Shown here in pieces: positions 28,142-40,182 of a stretch of 64,000 nucleotides of DNA. Position numbers and translations under genes: made by a program. The notes beneath the pieces were generated by a model. It searched no databases. It was given only the letters and a program-made list of their open reading frames with translations, and was not told the DNA's origin. Source of the stretch: Galbula dea (lineage: Eukaryota > Chordata > Aves > Piciformes > Galbulidae); assembly GCA_013399015.1 (NCBI GenBank), contig VWZX01010084.1, forward strand, positions 434,001-498,000, read 5' to 3'. Each line of letters begins with the position of its first letter. Position 1 is the stretch's first letter.

Positions 28142-29888
28142 GAAGTATACACAAAGGCTAAGTTTAGCCTTCAAAGACCAGACTTGCTAGGCTACTTTCA
28201 ATGTTGATAGAAGGAGATAAGCTGTACTGGGGGAAAAAAATCAAGAATGTGGGGGAAAGAAATAAAGAATACCTAGATTATGGCTTCTACTCTGAATCAT
28301 CTTCAACAGAACCCTTTTCCTTGCAAACATTGTACATTTCCAGGCTTTCCTCTGACACTGTACAGCTCTTCAGTACTTTGGGGAAGAATGGAAAGTTCAC
28401 ATTCATCCACTCTCCCATGCAGATCTGGTAACTGCTGGTCACAACACAGAGAGGATGTCAAAAAAATTTCCTTACTTTCATACAACCTGTGCAGCCTTCC
28501 TTCATTGTACAGGCATGTCAGGGACTATCACCTGAGCTCTCAGTTGAAGAGTAGTGTCTACGATCCCTTTTGAAATGAGCTGTATGTGGTTTTCCACAGC
28601 TTTATTAATAGCTGCTAGATGGTAAAGGGGACATGTAACCATTTTACTTAATGCCTGAGGAGCTCCCAATTCTGCAGCCTTGTACTCTTGCACTTGTATA
28701 ACGACTCTCCTCTTGCAAAGGCTGCTGGTATGCAGAGGGTAAAATTGCAGAAAACAGATTCAGATCCCTTTCTTCACATAGGTACAATGACATTGTCTAC
28801 CTTGGAATATAAAAGGCCTTTCTACATGAACATATTATACAAACTCTTCTTCACACGTTTAATCTTTCTTTCTCTTTCAGGACTGAAACATAAAACAGTG
28901 TATGCTGGAATTTGCAGATATTCTATGGTTCAAACTCCAGCTCAAGGACCAACTTCAGGTCAGGTTGCTCGGGGTCTCATCCTGTTGAGATCTGAAATCA
29001 AAGGATCTTGAAATAAATTATGCCGCAGAGTCTGAGGACGGCTAAAAAACAGTTAGAGATGGCAGTATTGGTTACACTTTATCCTCATTTCTCCAACACC
29101 CCCATCTCTTTTAGTACCTGAAATCACAGAAAGTAATAACTTGTTTCTGCCCAGTATTTTCCTTTCTGCTCTGTAAACGCTTTTTCACCATAAAACTATT
29201 ATTACTTCAGAATGTCTGGGCATTTCAAATGCAATTATTATATTGCTGTTGTATTTTAAAGGCTAGACTAAATGTATTTTAATAGCCGCTTGATTATATT
29301 TTTGCCTCAAAGTGTAATTGTTTCAAATAAGCCGCAACTCGTATCTTAATTGTGTTGTGACTGCCGTGGAGTAGGGTCCAGACCAACACCAGCAGCCAGC
29401 AGAGGGAGCCCAAGCTTTTAGCTTCAGCTTGTCTGACTGGCATCAGTGAGCGATGCAGAAAGGCAGCACCAAGCGTACAGCTTCCATACAGATAAACTCC
29501 AGGGTTGGTAAGAGATGGTAACCAAGACACTTTTTAATTCAAGCAGACGTGTCTATCTCTTGGGTGTGCGTGCTTTTGGCAAAACTATAAATAAAATCCA
29601 CACCTTCCGGTAATAAGTAGTAAAAAATGTATTTGGTGTGAATCCACAAATGCATGGGAATCCATTCAACTTCTTCAGATTCAACTTCACAGATCAACTC
29701 GTAGATACGGTTGGAATCTTTTAATTAACCCTTGGCCTCATATGCCTTTTTGTCTGTCAATACTTTTTCAAAATTCAAAATAATGTCTTCACCTACTGCT
29801 TCATCTTCAGTTCGACCCGTGGCCTTAGACTCCAGCCTTCCAAACAAATATGCACTCAGTCAATGTGAAGAGAAATTGTACAATGTGT
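28142..29888. other. Intergenic DNA, no gene seen
   Basis: No recognisable exon or repeat. Several overlapping open frames at 28201-29011 on both strands have no domain resemblance and no consistent splice context. Confidence 0.5.
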
Positions 29889-30386
29889 AATCATAGAATC
29901 ACCAGAGTTGGAAGGGACCTTAAAGATCATCCAGTTCAACCCCCCCACCTGGCAGGGACACCTTCCACTAGATCAGGTTGCCCAGGGCCCCATCCAGCCT
30001 TGTCTTAAAAGCTAACAGGGATAGGGCTTCCATAACCTCTCTGGGCAAGCTGTTCCACTGTCTCACCACTCTCATGGTGAAGAACTTTTTCCTAATATCT
30101 AATCTAAATCTACCCTTCTACAGTTTGCATCCATTTCCCCTGGTTCTATCACTACCTAACATCCTAAAAAGTTCCTCACCAGCTTTCTTGTAGGCCCCTT
30201 CAGATACTGGAAGGCCACAATAAGGTCTCCTCGGAGCCTTCTCTTCTCCAGACTGAACAACCCCAACTCTTTCAGTCTGTCCTCGTAGGAGAGGTGCTTC
30301 AGTCCTCAGATCATTCCCATGGCCCTTCTCTGGACTCGCTCCAGCACCCTCATATCCCTCTTGTAATAGGGGCACCAGAACTGGAC
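29889..30386 (-). mobile_element. CR1 LINE, 5'-truncated copy
   Basis: CR1 is the dominant non-LTR retrotransposon of birds and usually inserts as a 5'-truncated 3' end. Read on the minus strand, this copy starts inside the C-terminal part of ORF2 (the segment with VQFWCPYYKRDMRVLERVQR, the usual 'fully processed' CR1 downstream-of-RT motif) and continues through SDRTRGNG into the 3' UTR, ending at GGTCCCTTCCAACTC and a single ATTCTATG-type tail unit at 29889. Translation switches frame several times, so it is a dead relic. Length is about 500 bases, against roughly 4.5 kb for a full element. Confidence 0.93.
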
Positions 30387-30771
30387 TGTGATTCTATGTT
30401 TAGGTGTATCTTCTTGTGTTCCAGTCTGTGCTAGAATAATGTTAATTATGCTTTCTGTGAAAGCATTAACAAAAGGTATCATATTTTTCATGTGTTATGG
30501 CTATGTTTTTACAGAAATTTCTCTGAACAGTTGCAATTCACCAGAATACAATTCTAAGCTTGTTAGATTTTATTCCAGTGAGGTAATGAGATAGAAATAG
30601 GAGGAACAGCCTTGCATGCTAAATGCAATGAAACTGCCACAAAAGCCTGTACATTTTGGACAGGACACAGCAAATAATGAGCTGTATTTGAGAAATATCT
30701 ATTACTTGATAATACAATTCTTTTGTTTCTGTCAACCCACAGCAATAGTAAGAGATTAAATAACTTAGTGT
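30387..30771. other. Spacer between two CR1 copies
   Basis: About 385 bases of AT-rich DNA between two minus-strand CR1 copies. I see no gene, exon or repeat in it. Confidence 0.6.
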
Positions 30772-30950
30772 TCACAGAATCACAGAATGTTAGGAGCTGG
30801 AAGGGACCTCAAAAGATCATCTAGTCCAACCACCCTGCCACAGCAGGATTCCCTAGACCAGGTCACACAGAAGTGTGTCCAGATGGGTTTTGAGTATCTC
30901 CATAGAAGGAGACTCCACAACCTCTCTGGGCAGTCTGTTCCAGTGCTCTG
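30772..30950 (-). mobile_element. CR1 LINE 3' end
   Basis: Reverse-oriented CR1 3' terminus: two tail units (CACAGAAT repeated), then TAGGAGCTGGAAGGGACCTC, the TAGTCCAACC motif and the downstream block ending in CAACCTCTCTGGGCAGTCTG. It ends abruptly at about 30950 after CAGTGCTCTG. It belongs to the same subtype as the copy at 53086, with which it aligns almost throughout, and is a different subtype from the neighbour at 29889 (octamer ATTCTGTG rather than ATTCTATG). Confidence 0.93.
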
Positions 30951-33900
30951 ATTTATCAAGTTACTTCAAACTTCTACACCTCAAGATAATTTAATGACAA
31001 AATTAACTTCATATTGAACTAAATGCTGTTGCTTATATACATATTCTCAAGAAATATGCATAGTAAAAGGTTCTCTTAAAAAATGAAGTGGGAAAAGCTT
31101 TGCTGATATACTGCTGAACAACTGTAAAACTGGAGGAAACAACATTAAAGCTCCAAATTAAAATATACCACAAATAATCTTATTTGATCACCACAGTAAA
31201 TCTGAATTTAGGATTTCATATTAGGTTACTTAGTCTAACTTTTTTAATTGTTTTTAAGTTGTTCTAAATTTGTAATTACGTTGTCAAATCTAGGACAGCA
31301 AAAACTAGTAGTATCTCAAAATCATTAGTTAGATTTTTGAAAATGTATATAAGTAGAAATACCACATTCTGAACATTTCTGGGCACAAAGAGCATTATGA
31401 AAGATTATTAGTACCTGATCTGACTTAAATTCAAATGTGAATACTATGCTTCTGCCCTAAAAAAAAGCTTAATACAATGCTAATGTATACGAACATACAT
31501 ACACATAATTCATAATCTGACAATTTATCTTACAATGACACTGTATGGAAGGGGTAGATTTTGCCATTACAAATGGATCAAGCTCCAAGTTGCTGAGAAA
31601 ACAGATTCTGAAGCAAAATAAGAGGACAGCTGAATTCTGCATGGCCACCCACAAGCAACAGAGCATCCCCTGTGAAGTTGTTTTCCCTCCTCAAACCATT
31701 TCAACTGTGCTAAGTTCCCATGTTCAAAATAATACTACCTAAAATCATCAGCCAACAGACCTGACACTTCTGAATTCCTTCCATAATAACTTTTCCTAAA
31801 ATTCTGCATTCATCATTGCAAGTATTAATATTAATTCCACTAAGTGTGTATTTGTTTTATAGATGAGCATTTGTTCCCTGAAAAGGAAAACTTATAATGG
31901 AAATGAAAGCAAAAAAGTAAAAATATATTGCTTTTCACTTGGTGCTTCTGAAATACGTTCTAAGTGGTCAAACTTAAAAGTAATTATTTTTCAATTCAAT
32001 GCATTGCTTTCTCCTTTTGTCATTTTCTTTCTCATTGTATATTTTAAATTCCATCTGGTTTTACCACACTTCACAGAAATATTTCAGAGAAAACTTAAAT
32101 TTGGCCAAATGCTGCTTTCTATACCACTGCTGCTTCTGACAGATTCCAAGTGGCATAAGACCAAAATGATTAGTACTAATTATCTTTCAACCTTCTGTTT
32201 CACCTTTCTCAGAGGTTGATATATTAAGCCAAATGCATACCAAAAAAACGTACACAAACAGAATACACTAAACCTGGGCTTTTCATATTAGTCCCTGTTT
32301 GCCAAAGTTTCCTCTTTGCTGCACATAACTTCTCAGGGCTCTGCTTTACTGTAACAGCAACTCTAATCATAATCAATGCAAGGATACTTTTGCATAGCAA
32401 CCTTGATTTAACCATCCAGAAATACAAAACAAGAATTAATATAGGAGCTTTAAACCACCTTCTGGAAGAGACTCTTACTCTTAATCAGCTTCAGAGAGAT
32501 GCCTAGGAGATTAAACTTGGGTGGTATGAACACTCTCTCCTCACCTCCTACTGTCTCCATTAATTACTGAAGAAAAATAGCCAAACCCTCAGAGGCCTGA
32601 GTTCTTAACAGAAATAAATATATTGGCTTCCATTGTCCAGGTCTATAAAATATAAATTTGAACTTCTTTTAGACACTGTTTTAAAAAGAAAGTCCTGTAG
32701 CAACCATGGGTTTGGAAAGTTCAATGCTAATGACAGAACTGGAGGTATATTTAAACTACCAAGCATGGGCAACTGTATTAATTTGTAAGAGGCTCTAAGC
32801 TTCCCTCTGTGATCTCAATGAACAGAGGTAAGAGTTCTTCCACCTTGAAGCCAGGGCTCAGCAATTGCCTTCTTCAGGTACCGCTTTGTCTTCAGAGATG
32901 ACAGATTAAGCTAAACTATACAACACCCTGCTCCTCACTTTTGCAAAGATGTTCTGTATCTATGCTGACACTCTGTTCAGGTGCGATTTTATAAATATAA
33001 AACTCTTTCCAATAAGTTGCTTTCTTCACAGGCAAAGGCATCCCAAAATAAACGTGCTTGCCCTAAAGTCAGCTAACCAGCCTTGCCAAGGAACAGAAGA
33101 GCAGCCCAATGCATGTTATAAACTTGTTAACGTTACATAAAGACTTGATTCTGACATTCATTCCAGAAATATATCTCTCTATCTTTCAAAAACATTTAAT
33201 GCAAATACATAGCAATTCACAGAGCATTAACACTATCCAGGGCAGTGTTTGTAGAAGAAAGGGCATAGAAACTTCAGAGTTGTGTATCTCTGCTGACTGA
33301 GCTTATTGCAGGTGTCAAGACTTCTTGCCTCTTTCTCTTGCAAGATTTTTGTGAGCTACCTTCCCTCCTCTTCTCTGTAATGACCTCCTTGTCATTCCCC
33401 TGCTTTAAACCTGAGTGTCCTCATATGCCACTTTCCAAATGGGAGGGTTCCTCCAACTCACCCACTCATCTTCCCATAAACATCTGTACTGCAATCATTC
33501 TTCCTCCCTTTGCTCCATGCTTCTCTTCCTAAGGCTCCTTCTATCTTCAGCCCTCTGGCAGCTGTAGGCACGCAATCCTATTTTTCCTTCCTGATGGTTG
33601 CCCTGTCCAGATTCTCCACCAGTTCCTTTCCTCCACCTACAGCAGGGACCATGAATGATTGCCAGCCATGCAGAAGAAGCAACATTTCTTGTACACCCAA
33701 ACAAGCATCAACTGAACAGTGTCACTGGCAGGCTCTGACAGAGGCTTTGTGCATGTGTTGAAGGCCACAGACCTATTTTCCTCCTTGCCCCGCACTGTGC
33801 TATTTTGCATTACTGCATATGTGACTGCATCGACATCAAAGAGTCAACAGAGGTGGGTGATTTATCCTGTCCATTTATTACCGTGAGGTTGAAGCATGTG

Positions 33901-36900
33901 AGCCACAGAGAGACAGATATTTCAACATTGGTTCTGATTAAGTATGTACTGAAAAGATTTGTTGATTAATTTTGCACCAGGCAATATATAGTTTTTTAAA
34001 ACTTCTTGAAAAATGAAGTCCTACAAGGTATTTCCTGCTTTATTTTCTAAAGTCCAAGTCAAGAATAGGAAAAACACTCTATAAAGATGATAGGGATCCT
34101 TCAAATTTTCTAGTCTTTCTCACTAATGAAAAATTCTTTACTTCCTTCTCTGCAAAGAAATCTCCTTTTTCTGCTTACACTTCAGGAGTCAAAACCACAG
34201 AGACATAAATAAAAACACAGACCTCTCCCCCATTCTAGCGAGGACTTTACAGGAAAACAAGGTATGACAGCACATCTAAAGCCTTCCCACAATTTGACAA
34301 TTAGGTGCTTCTTTTAGGTGCATTTCTTCCTTTTTCATGACAGCTGATCCCAAAGTGACTAAAACTATTTCAGTCACCATAAAAAAAAAAAGAAAAAGAA
34401 AAAAAAACCACTACTGTGACCTTCTTCAAACAACTACAAAACAATGTAATCACTCATCATACAGTATCATGCAAATCCAATTCAAAAACCACAGGAACCC
34501 CAGGGTGTTTGCTGCACAGATATAGTGAGAGAAGGAAGGATGAAAGAATTGGACAGAATTTCTGCATAAGCTGCTAAATTAGGAAATGAATCTATGCATG
34601 CACATGGTATGTATCAACTCTCATCTTTTACCCAGACAAGAATGCAGATCACCACAGCACGTAGAGGACACAAAAATACATCATACATCTCCACACGCAC
34701 ACACATTCAAAGGTTTTATGTTTTACAAGTGTTAAGGAACAAAAATAAAACCCAGTTCTTCAGCCTTCTATGAACTAGAGTTAACTTCCTCACAGATGTG
34801 GAGGTATTGACTTTCCATGGGAGTGCTGAACTTTTGTTGCATTAAGTGAACAATATTTTAGAGACTTTCGTCAGTGTTCCACAGACAAGCACCATAGAAC
34901 GCAGCATTCTCTGGACTTACTGTAGCACTAGACTCTGTGCTATAATGCACAGTCATGCATTTTTAAATGTTTGGCTCTGACACCTGCTATTAAATGGAAC
35001 AAGTACCAACTGATAACTTTTGTGGAGCGAGAAAGACTATGCAATTCAGGAAAGAGTCACAGGGATTCATCTACCACAACATGTCCTTCCAAAATTTCCA
35101 TCCTTGGAACATTTGAGCCCACTTGCCATTTTGGTTCAAATCTACTACATGTAGATATAAGAGCTCATCTGTTTTAAAATATTAGGTGTTCTGATAAAAG
35201 GTATTATTCCTCATCTAATGCCTTGCCATTCTTCACATACCTTTACACATAGCTTACATGGTCTCCTCTTTCTTCTTGTGGCTTTACATGAGACATTCAA
35301 GGATATGATAACAGATCAGTAAATGTTAAAAAGTATCATTTAAGTACTGTTTAAAGCACACAGTTCCTGTGTTGGTGAAATAGACACAATGCTTTTGCAG
35401 CCTGGCTGTAATTCCCTGAGTGATGTCCCATTCAGTGCAACTCAAAACAATAGAAGGTTCTCTTTCTCTTCATGTAGTTTATTTCCACACCTTCACTCTA
35501 ACAGATGGATTTTATTTCCTAAACATAGAATTACTGTAATGATCAGCTTTCATTCCCTCCAAACAAACATTCAGTAAATTTGTCTCCTGTGTATTCACAT
35601 TTATTCTTTGTTTCTTTTCCCAAGTGCCCACCTATTAAAATATGCCTGGGTAATTGTGATTTTCCTGCTAACTTTGCAAGCTTTACTAGCAGATATTTTC
35701 AGACTAAAAATAATGTCCACGTCAGTATTTGCTTCATAATGATATGGATAAGTGAACTGTCACTGTAAAAACTGTAACAGTAATAATAATACAGTTTTTC
35801 TATCTTTGTCCCTTCTTCCTATCAGGAACTTGGCTATTGAAGAATATTTCAGGTGAACCTAAATAAATCTTATCTGTCAAACGTTTCATCTTGATCCTAC
35901 CATTACACAAACTACTGAACTGATGAGAGAAGAGTACAGCTAGGTGGCAGTGTGCCAAACAAAAGAATCAATATAAAAAGATGATCTCTAAAGATGCATG
36001 ACATAACTTGACTTAAATAGCATGAAAACTTGAACAAAAACAAGTTGATGCCATGTAACCCATAATACTATTATGACTGACAAGCTGTAACCATGTGATA
36101 AATTTAGCCAGGGTAATTAAAACTCCTGTATTTATTTCTGGTTCTAGGAGTGGCTCTGCCCAAACCCCCCTGTATTTCAGGTACCAGCCTTTAGCACTGT
36201 GTAAAACAGACACGGTGCTGTCTGTCTTGGTCTGAAGAACATTCCATGGCTTAATACAGTGATGTAAATACACTTGTTAGCTCATAATCTTCAGTGAAAC
36301 ATGATAGACACATGATGCAAATGAATGTGAATGTATACCAACAAGTAAACATGAAATTAAATGAACACAGTACATAAATAGCCTTCTTCTGTTTGTATTA
36401 AAACTCTGTATAATGCTAAATTTTAAGAGATATGCACCATTCCCCAGGGCAAGCCAGAATAAAAGGACAAATCATATGTCCTGCAAAGAGGAAAGGGTCC
36501 TTCTGCCTTCAGCTGCAGTACCGCTCTGCAGCAGCAGATTACAGCTTCACACCTGCCTAATGAACTCTTTCAATATAATGACTTTGACACATCCAATGAA
36601 GAATTTCTTCTCCCAATGGGCAGAAAAAGAAATCCCACCCTGCACAAGCACTTTATTTTCCCCACAGCCTAACCACACATTGTGCTACCATCTGGGAACT
36701 TACCCTCTATCCACAGACAAGGGAAAAACAAGCTACATTCAACCACAATCCACTTTGTCTTTTGCTGCTGTGCTTTTTACTTTGTTGCTATACTGGAATT
36801 GCCTTGATATTAAAGCACTAGCTGCCACCTTTGCTAGTGCAGTATATGTTAACAACTTTGCTTAAAGTCCATTTGGGCTGGGACAACTGCTCATTTCAGG

Positions 36901-38164
36901 ATTAAGCAGAGATTCCCATTGTTAAACGCTTTAGCCACATGCTATTTAAAAATCAATTAATCTAGTTTAAGCTAGAAAACAGAAATAACAGTGAACATTT
37001 TGGATACCAAGTTTTCTTTTTACAGTGCTACATTTTAAAATCAGATTTCACATGAAGTCTAAAATCTGTCATGTTGTAAGTAATGATCTAAAAGGTGAAT
37101 ATGTATCTGCTGTGCATTTCTGACATATGAATTGGTATGTTTTCTGTGTGCTAACAATATGTAACACAACATATAATTTATTTGTACACAAGATTCCACA
37201 AAAATATCTTTTATACTGATAAACCTTAGGCTGGAGAGTTATCACATTATATGACACGTTCAGAAGACAGAGGGTTTTTGCCTGAGCATTGGGAAGACAG
37301 GAAGAGATACAAGAGAGCACTCTGCTGAGATCCCTAAGGGGTTTGTTTACTGCCTTGATGAAAGTTGAAGACCTCTGATGGCTGCACCATGGATGTCACT
37401 CCAAGTGACCAGGACATTACACTGAGATGTCAGAATCTGCAGGAAATCTTACAGTCCCAGTGGCCTTTTGGAACAGTAACAACACCTCCCTGACACATTA
37501 CCAAACTGACAGATGTTTTTCCTTTCCTCTTTATGGAAAACCAGAGACCTATGACAAACATGAAAAAAAGGAAATAACTGTGCAGCCAAATTTAAATGTA
37601 CAAAGGTAAGATTTACCCATATCCATTCCTACCAAATCCTTCTTTCATTCTTCAAGCTACTCTTCTTTCAACAAATCTGTAAGTAAAATTGGAGTATGTT
37701 AAATATTTCAATGAAAAGCACTCACTGAGCAAATGTAGTCATGTAAAATAACATTCAAAGGAGGATTTTTACAGCTAAGCCCTCAGTACTGATTAATCTA
37801 TGCCTGTCTAACTTCAGATATCTTGCGTAAGCTGATAAATCCTCAACAGATAATGAACTACCAGTATACACTTTGCTTTTTAGAACAAACAAAATATGTG
37901 TGCAATAGCCTCAGGTTATATAAATACTATTTCACTACAGTTATGAAAAATATTTACTTACTTGTTAACTACAACTATTCTGATGTCTTTTGGCAGCACA
38001 TGTTAAGGACTCAAATATCATGCAATACAAATGCCTAAGTATTTCACCTTAGAAAAAAGTAAAATATTCACGATTTATCAACCCATTAGCATGTATACCT
38101 ATTCACAGCATGAAAATTCCTAAAAAACATGAAATTCAGTGACAAAAGTATTGCTGCTTTGCAG
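30951..38164. other. Intergenic DNA, no gene seen
   Basis: AT-rich, repeat-poor DNA of about 7.2 kb. An A-rich simple run lies at 34380-34407. The longest open frame (36413-36865, +) is 150 codons but resembles nothing, and a few frames of this size are expected by chance in AT-moderate DNA of this length. No splice-flanked exon was recognised. Part of this could be regulatory DNA for LGR5, but nothing in the sequence alone shows it. Confidence 0.5.
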
Positions 38165-38344
38165 TTATGAGGGTAACAGAGCACTGGAATAGGCTGCCCA
38201 GAAAGGCTGTAGTGTCTCCTTCTGTGTAGATATTCAAAATCCATCTGGGTAACCTGATCTAGGAAAACCTGCTTTAGCAGGGAGGTTGGACTAAATGATC
38301 TTCGGAGGTCCCTTCCAACCCATACCATTCTGTGATTCTGTGAT
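38165..38344 (+). mobile_element. CR1 LINE 3' end
   Basis: Forward-oriented CR1 3' terminus, about 180 bases. It runs from CAGAGCACTGGAATAGGCTG through GGTTGGACTAAATGATCTTC and GGTCCCTTCCAACCC to two tail octamers (ATTCTGTGATTCTGTG) at 38329-38344. It is 5'-truncated and non-coding. It is the closest mobile element to the LGR5 CpG island, about 1 kb upstream of it. Confidence 0.92.
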
Positions 38345-39300
38345 ATTAGACATGGGCAAGAAAGAGGTTTTCAGGGGGCAAGTCTCCTGGACAGGTATCA
38401 TGGTATATAGTGAGGATTCTGCTTCCTGCAGAATTTTTCTCCTCAGGCATTTCTTCTGGAAAATCTATGCTTTCAATCATTATTTTTATTAGCTTAGGAT
38501 AAGGCGATGCTTAGGGAAGAGCTTCCCCACTACCCCATAGGCCTAGATTTACATAACATTTTAGCCTGTCTAACCAGCCAGACAGCAGATTCTTTTTTTA
38601 ATTATTCTAAATGAAGCATTTGAGCTCCCATACAAGATCTTTCTGCAGCTCAGATTACACCGAATGACAGTACAGAGGTGGGAATAGGGATTATAAACTG
38701 GGTAGAATACAAAAGCATGCATTTTGACAGCCTTTTCATTACGCTCTCATTTCAGACTTAATTGTAGATTCAAAGACAGCGTAGGAGAAAACCTTTAACT
38801 AATGCTCTCCAATGCATACCAAGTAGCCTGACCAACCATTTAGTCATCAGTCTAAACAGGAATTGGGCTGGGACTGGGTTATTAAACCAGGAGCTAGTCT
38901 CAGGTCGGGAGCTTGTGGTCACTTTTGTCCACACTGAGAACTGATTTGGAGGAAAAAAAGTTTTTTAAAAATTGACATGCTCACCTTTCCCTCGCCAGTG
39001 GCTTTGGCACACTCATCAACAGAAAAGCAATGTGAAAGCCGCTTTTCGCACCACCTTAGTAGTGGAAACCTCTGGCAAGAAGCTGGGTGAGGGATAGCTC
39101 AAGAGCTGTCAATGGCATATTCCGTTTCTCCTGACAGCCAGTCGCCTTCGGGAAACTGCTGCCTGTAGACAAGCCTGTGCTTTAACGGAGTGTGCACAAG
39201 TGAAGCGAGTAGATCCCTGTCTCTGAGCAGGACTATCGCTGCATCTGCAGCCGAGACTACTCACCGACGAGGGGGCTTCCTGACTGCAATTAAGGCCTGG
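38345..39300. other. LGR5 5' flank before the CpG island
   Basis: Moderate-GC sequence with no gene or repeat recognised. G+C and CpG content rise from about 38970 onward toward the island. Any proximal regulatory elements of LGR5 would be expected here and in the island, but I cannot assign specific factor sites with confidence. Confidence 0.5.
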
Positions 39301-39594
39301 GTTGGAGCTCCCTTCCAGCCCAGAGGCTAACCCAAGTGTCCCATCACCACGGTGAGCCCTGTTAACGCCAACTGCCTCAGAACCATACCCTGGCTTCCCC
39401 AACGGTACCCCCCCACCTCTACCCGCGCCAGCGGGCGGTTTGATTTCAAAACTTCATCTTGGCAGGCAGAAAGTTCTGCAGCCCCACACCGCCGCACGCG
39501 CCGCCTTCCAGAAGCGTTCAGTGCGCACGACTCTGCCCTCAAGGGTGATCACAGGCCTGAGCCGAGGCACAGGCGCGGCAGCAGCGGGCCCGGC

Positions 39595-39792
39595 NNNNNN
39601 NNNNNNNNNNNNNNNNNNNNNNNNNNNNNNNNNNNNNNNNNNNNNNNNNNNNNNNNNNNNNNNNNNNNNNNNNNNNNNNNNNNNNNNNNNNNNNNNNNNN
39701 NNNNNNNNNNNNNNNNNNNNNNNNNNNNNNNNNNNNNNNNNNNNNNNNNNNNNNNNNNNNNNNNNNNNNNNNNNNNNNNNNNNNNNNNNNNN
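39595..39792. other. Assembly gap, 198 N
   Basis: A run of 198 unresolved bases inside the CpG island, ending 157 bases before the LGR5 start codon. Bird GC-rich promoters are often lost in short-read assemblies, so this is most likely a sequencing dropout and its true length may differ. Open frames that cross it are artefacts. Confidence 0.99.
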
Positions 39793-39906
39793 AAAGCAGC
39801 GTGTAAGCTGAGATGCTACCACAGACAGCGGCGCGGCGACGGCGGCCGCAGCAGCTCCCCGAGTCGAGACAGGCGTCCACCTTTCGCCCCCGGCACGCCG
39901 CGGGGC

Positions 39907-39933
39907 ATGAGAGCGGCCGCCACGCAGCTCTAG
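39907..39933 (+). other. Short uORF in the LGR5 leader
   Basis: ATG at 39907 opens an eight-codon frame (MRAAATQL) closed by TAG at 39931-39933, 16 bases before the main start. The initiation context has G at -3, so it is of moderate strength. Its TGA at 39908-39910 in the main frame also shows that the LGR5 frame cannot extend upstream of this point. The uORF matters only if transcription starts upstream of 39907, which is not known. Confidence 0.5.
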
Positions 39934-39949
39934 GTACCCTCCGGGCCCC

Positions 39950-40161
39950 ATGGCGATGTGCCGCGCTGCCCACGCTCTCCTTCTTCTCCTCCTCTTCTGC
40001 CTGCCGGGGCTGCGGCGGGGGGCGCGGGGCGGCGGGCAGCGCCCGCGGGGCTGCCCAGTGCCGTGCCGCTGCGAGCAGGAGGGTATGCTCGTCCGCGCAG
40101 ACTGTTCTGACTTGGGGCTTACGGCTGTGCCCGCCAACCTCAGCGTCTTCACCTCCTACCT
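39950..40161 (+). CDS. LGR5: LGR5, first coding exon (partial CDS)
   Basis: LGR5 is a leucine-rich-repeat G-protein-coupled receptor at the plasma membrane that binds R-spondins, raises Wnt/beta-catenin signalling and marks adult stem cells. This exon encodes residues 1-70 plus two bases of codon 71. Residues 1 to about 21-26 form a signal peptide with a six-Leu core. Residues 35-64 are the LRR N-terminal cap, with cysteines at 35, 39, 41 and 52, then DCSDLGL and an N-glycosylation sequon NLS at 63-65. The end, NLSVFTSYL, agrees with human LGR5 as I recall it and is unlike LGR4 or LGR6. ATG at 39950 is preceded by an in-frame TGA and sits in a CCCCATGG context; a second ATG lies at codon 3. 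The remaining exons are beyond the window. The Arg/Gly-rich linker at 22-33 differs from the mammalian one as I recall it. Confidence 0.93.
40006..40036 (+). other. G-quadruplex motif in exon 1
   Basis: Four runs of at least three G (40006-40009, 40017-40022, 40026-40029, 40034-40036) separated by loops of 7, 3 and 4 bases, fitting the usual G3+N1-7 rule. It lies on the coding strand over codons for the end of the signal peptide and the Gly/Arg-rich linker. It would be present in both DNA and mRNA. Whether it folds is not shown by sequence. Confidence 0.6.
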
Positions 40162-40167
40162 GTAAGT
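40162..40167 (+). other. LGR5: 5' splice site of LGR5 intron 1
   Basis: The exon end reads CCT|GTAAGT, a near-perfect donor. It splits the Leu-71 codon after its second base (phase 2), the phase used across the LRR-coding exons of LGR4/5/6, each of which encodes one repeat. The TAA formed by reading through (40163-40165) is part of the donor and is not the gene's stop codon. Confidence 0.93.
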
Positions 40168-40182
40168 GTGGGTAGCCCCCGC

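Noticed and set aside
31863..32219. 118-codon frame with hydrophobic stretches
   Set aside because: The Phe/Leu/Ile-rich segments come from T-rich DNA; there is no start context, splice signal or family resemblance.
36413..36865. 150-codon open frame on the + strand
   Set aside because: No recognisable domain or codon-use signal, and it lies in plain intergenic DNA; a few frames of this length are expected by chance over six frames of 64 kb.
39950..40165. A complete 71-residue secreted protein ending at TAA 40163-40165
   Set aside because: The stop is formed by the GTAAGT splice donor. The match to the LGR5 first exon and phase-2 boundary shows that the frame continues in exon 2.
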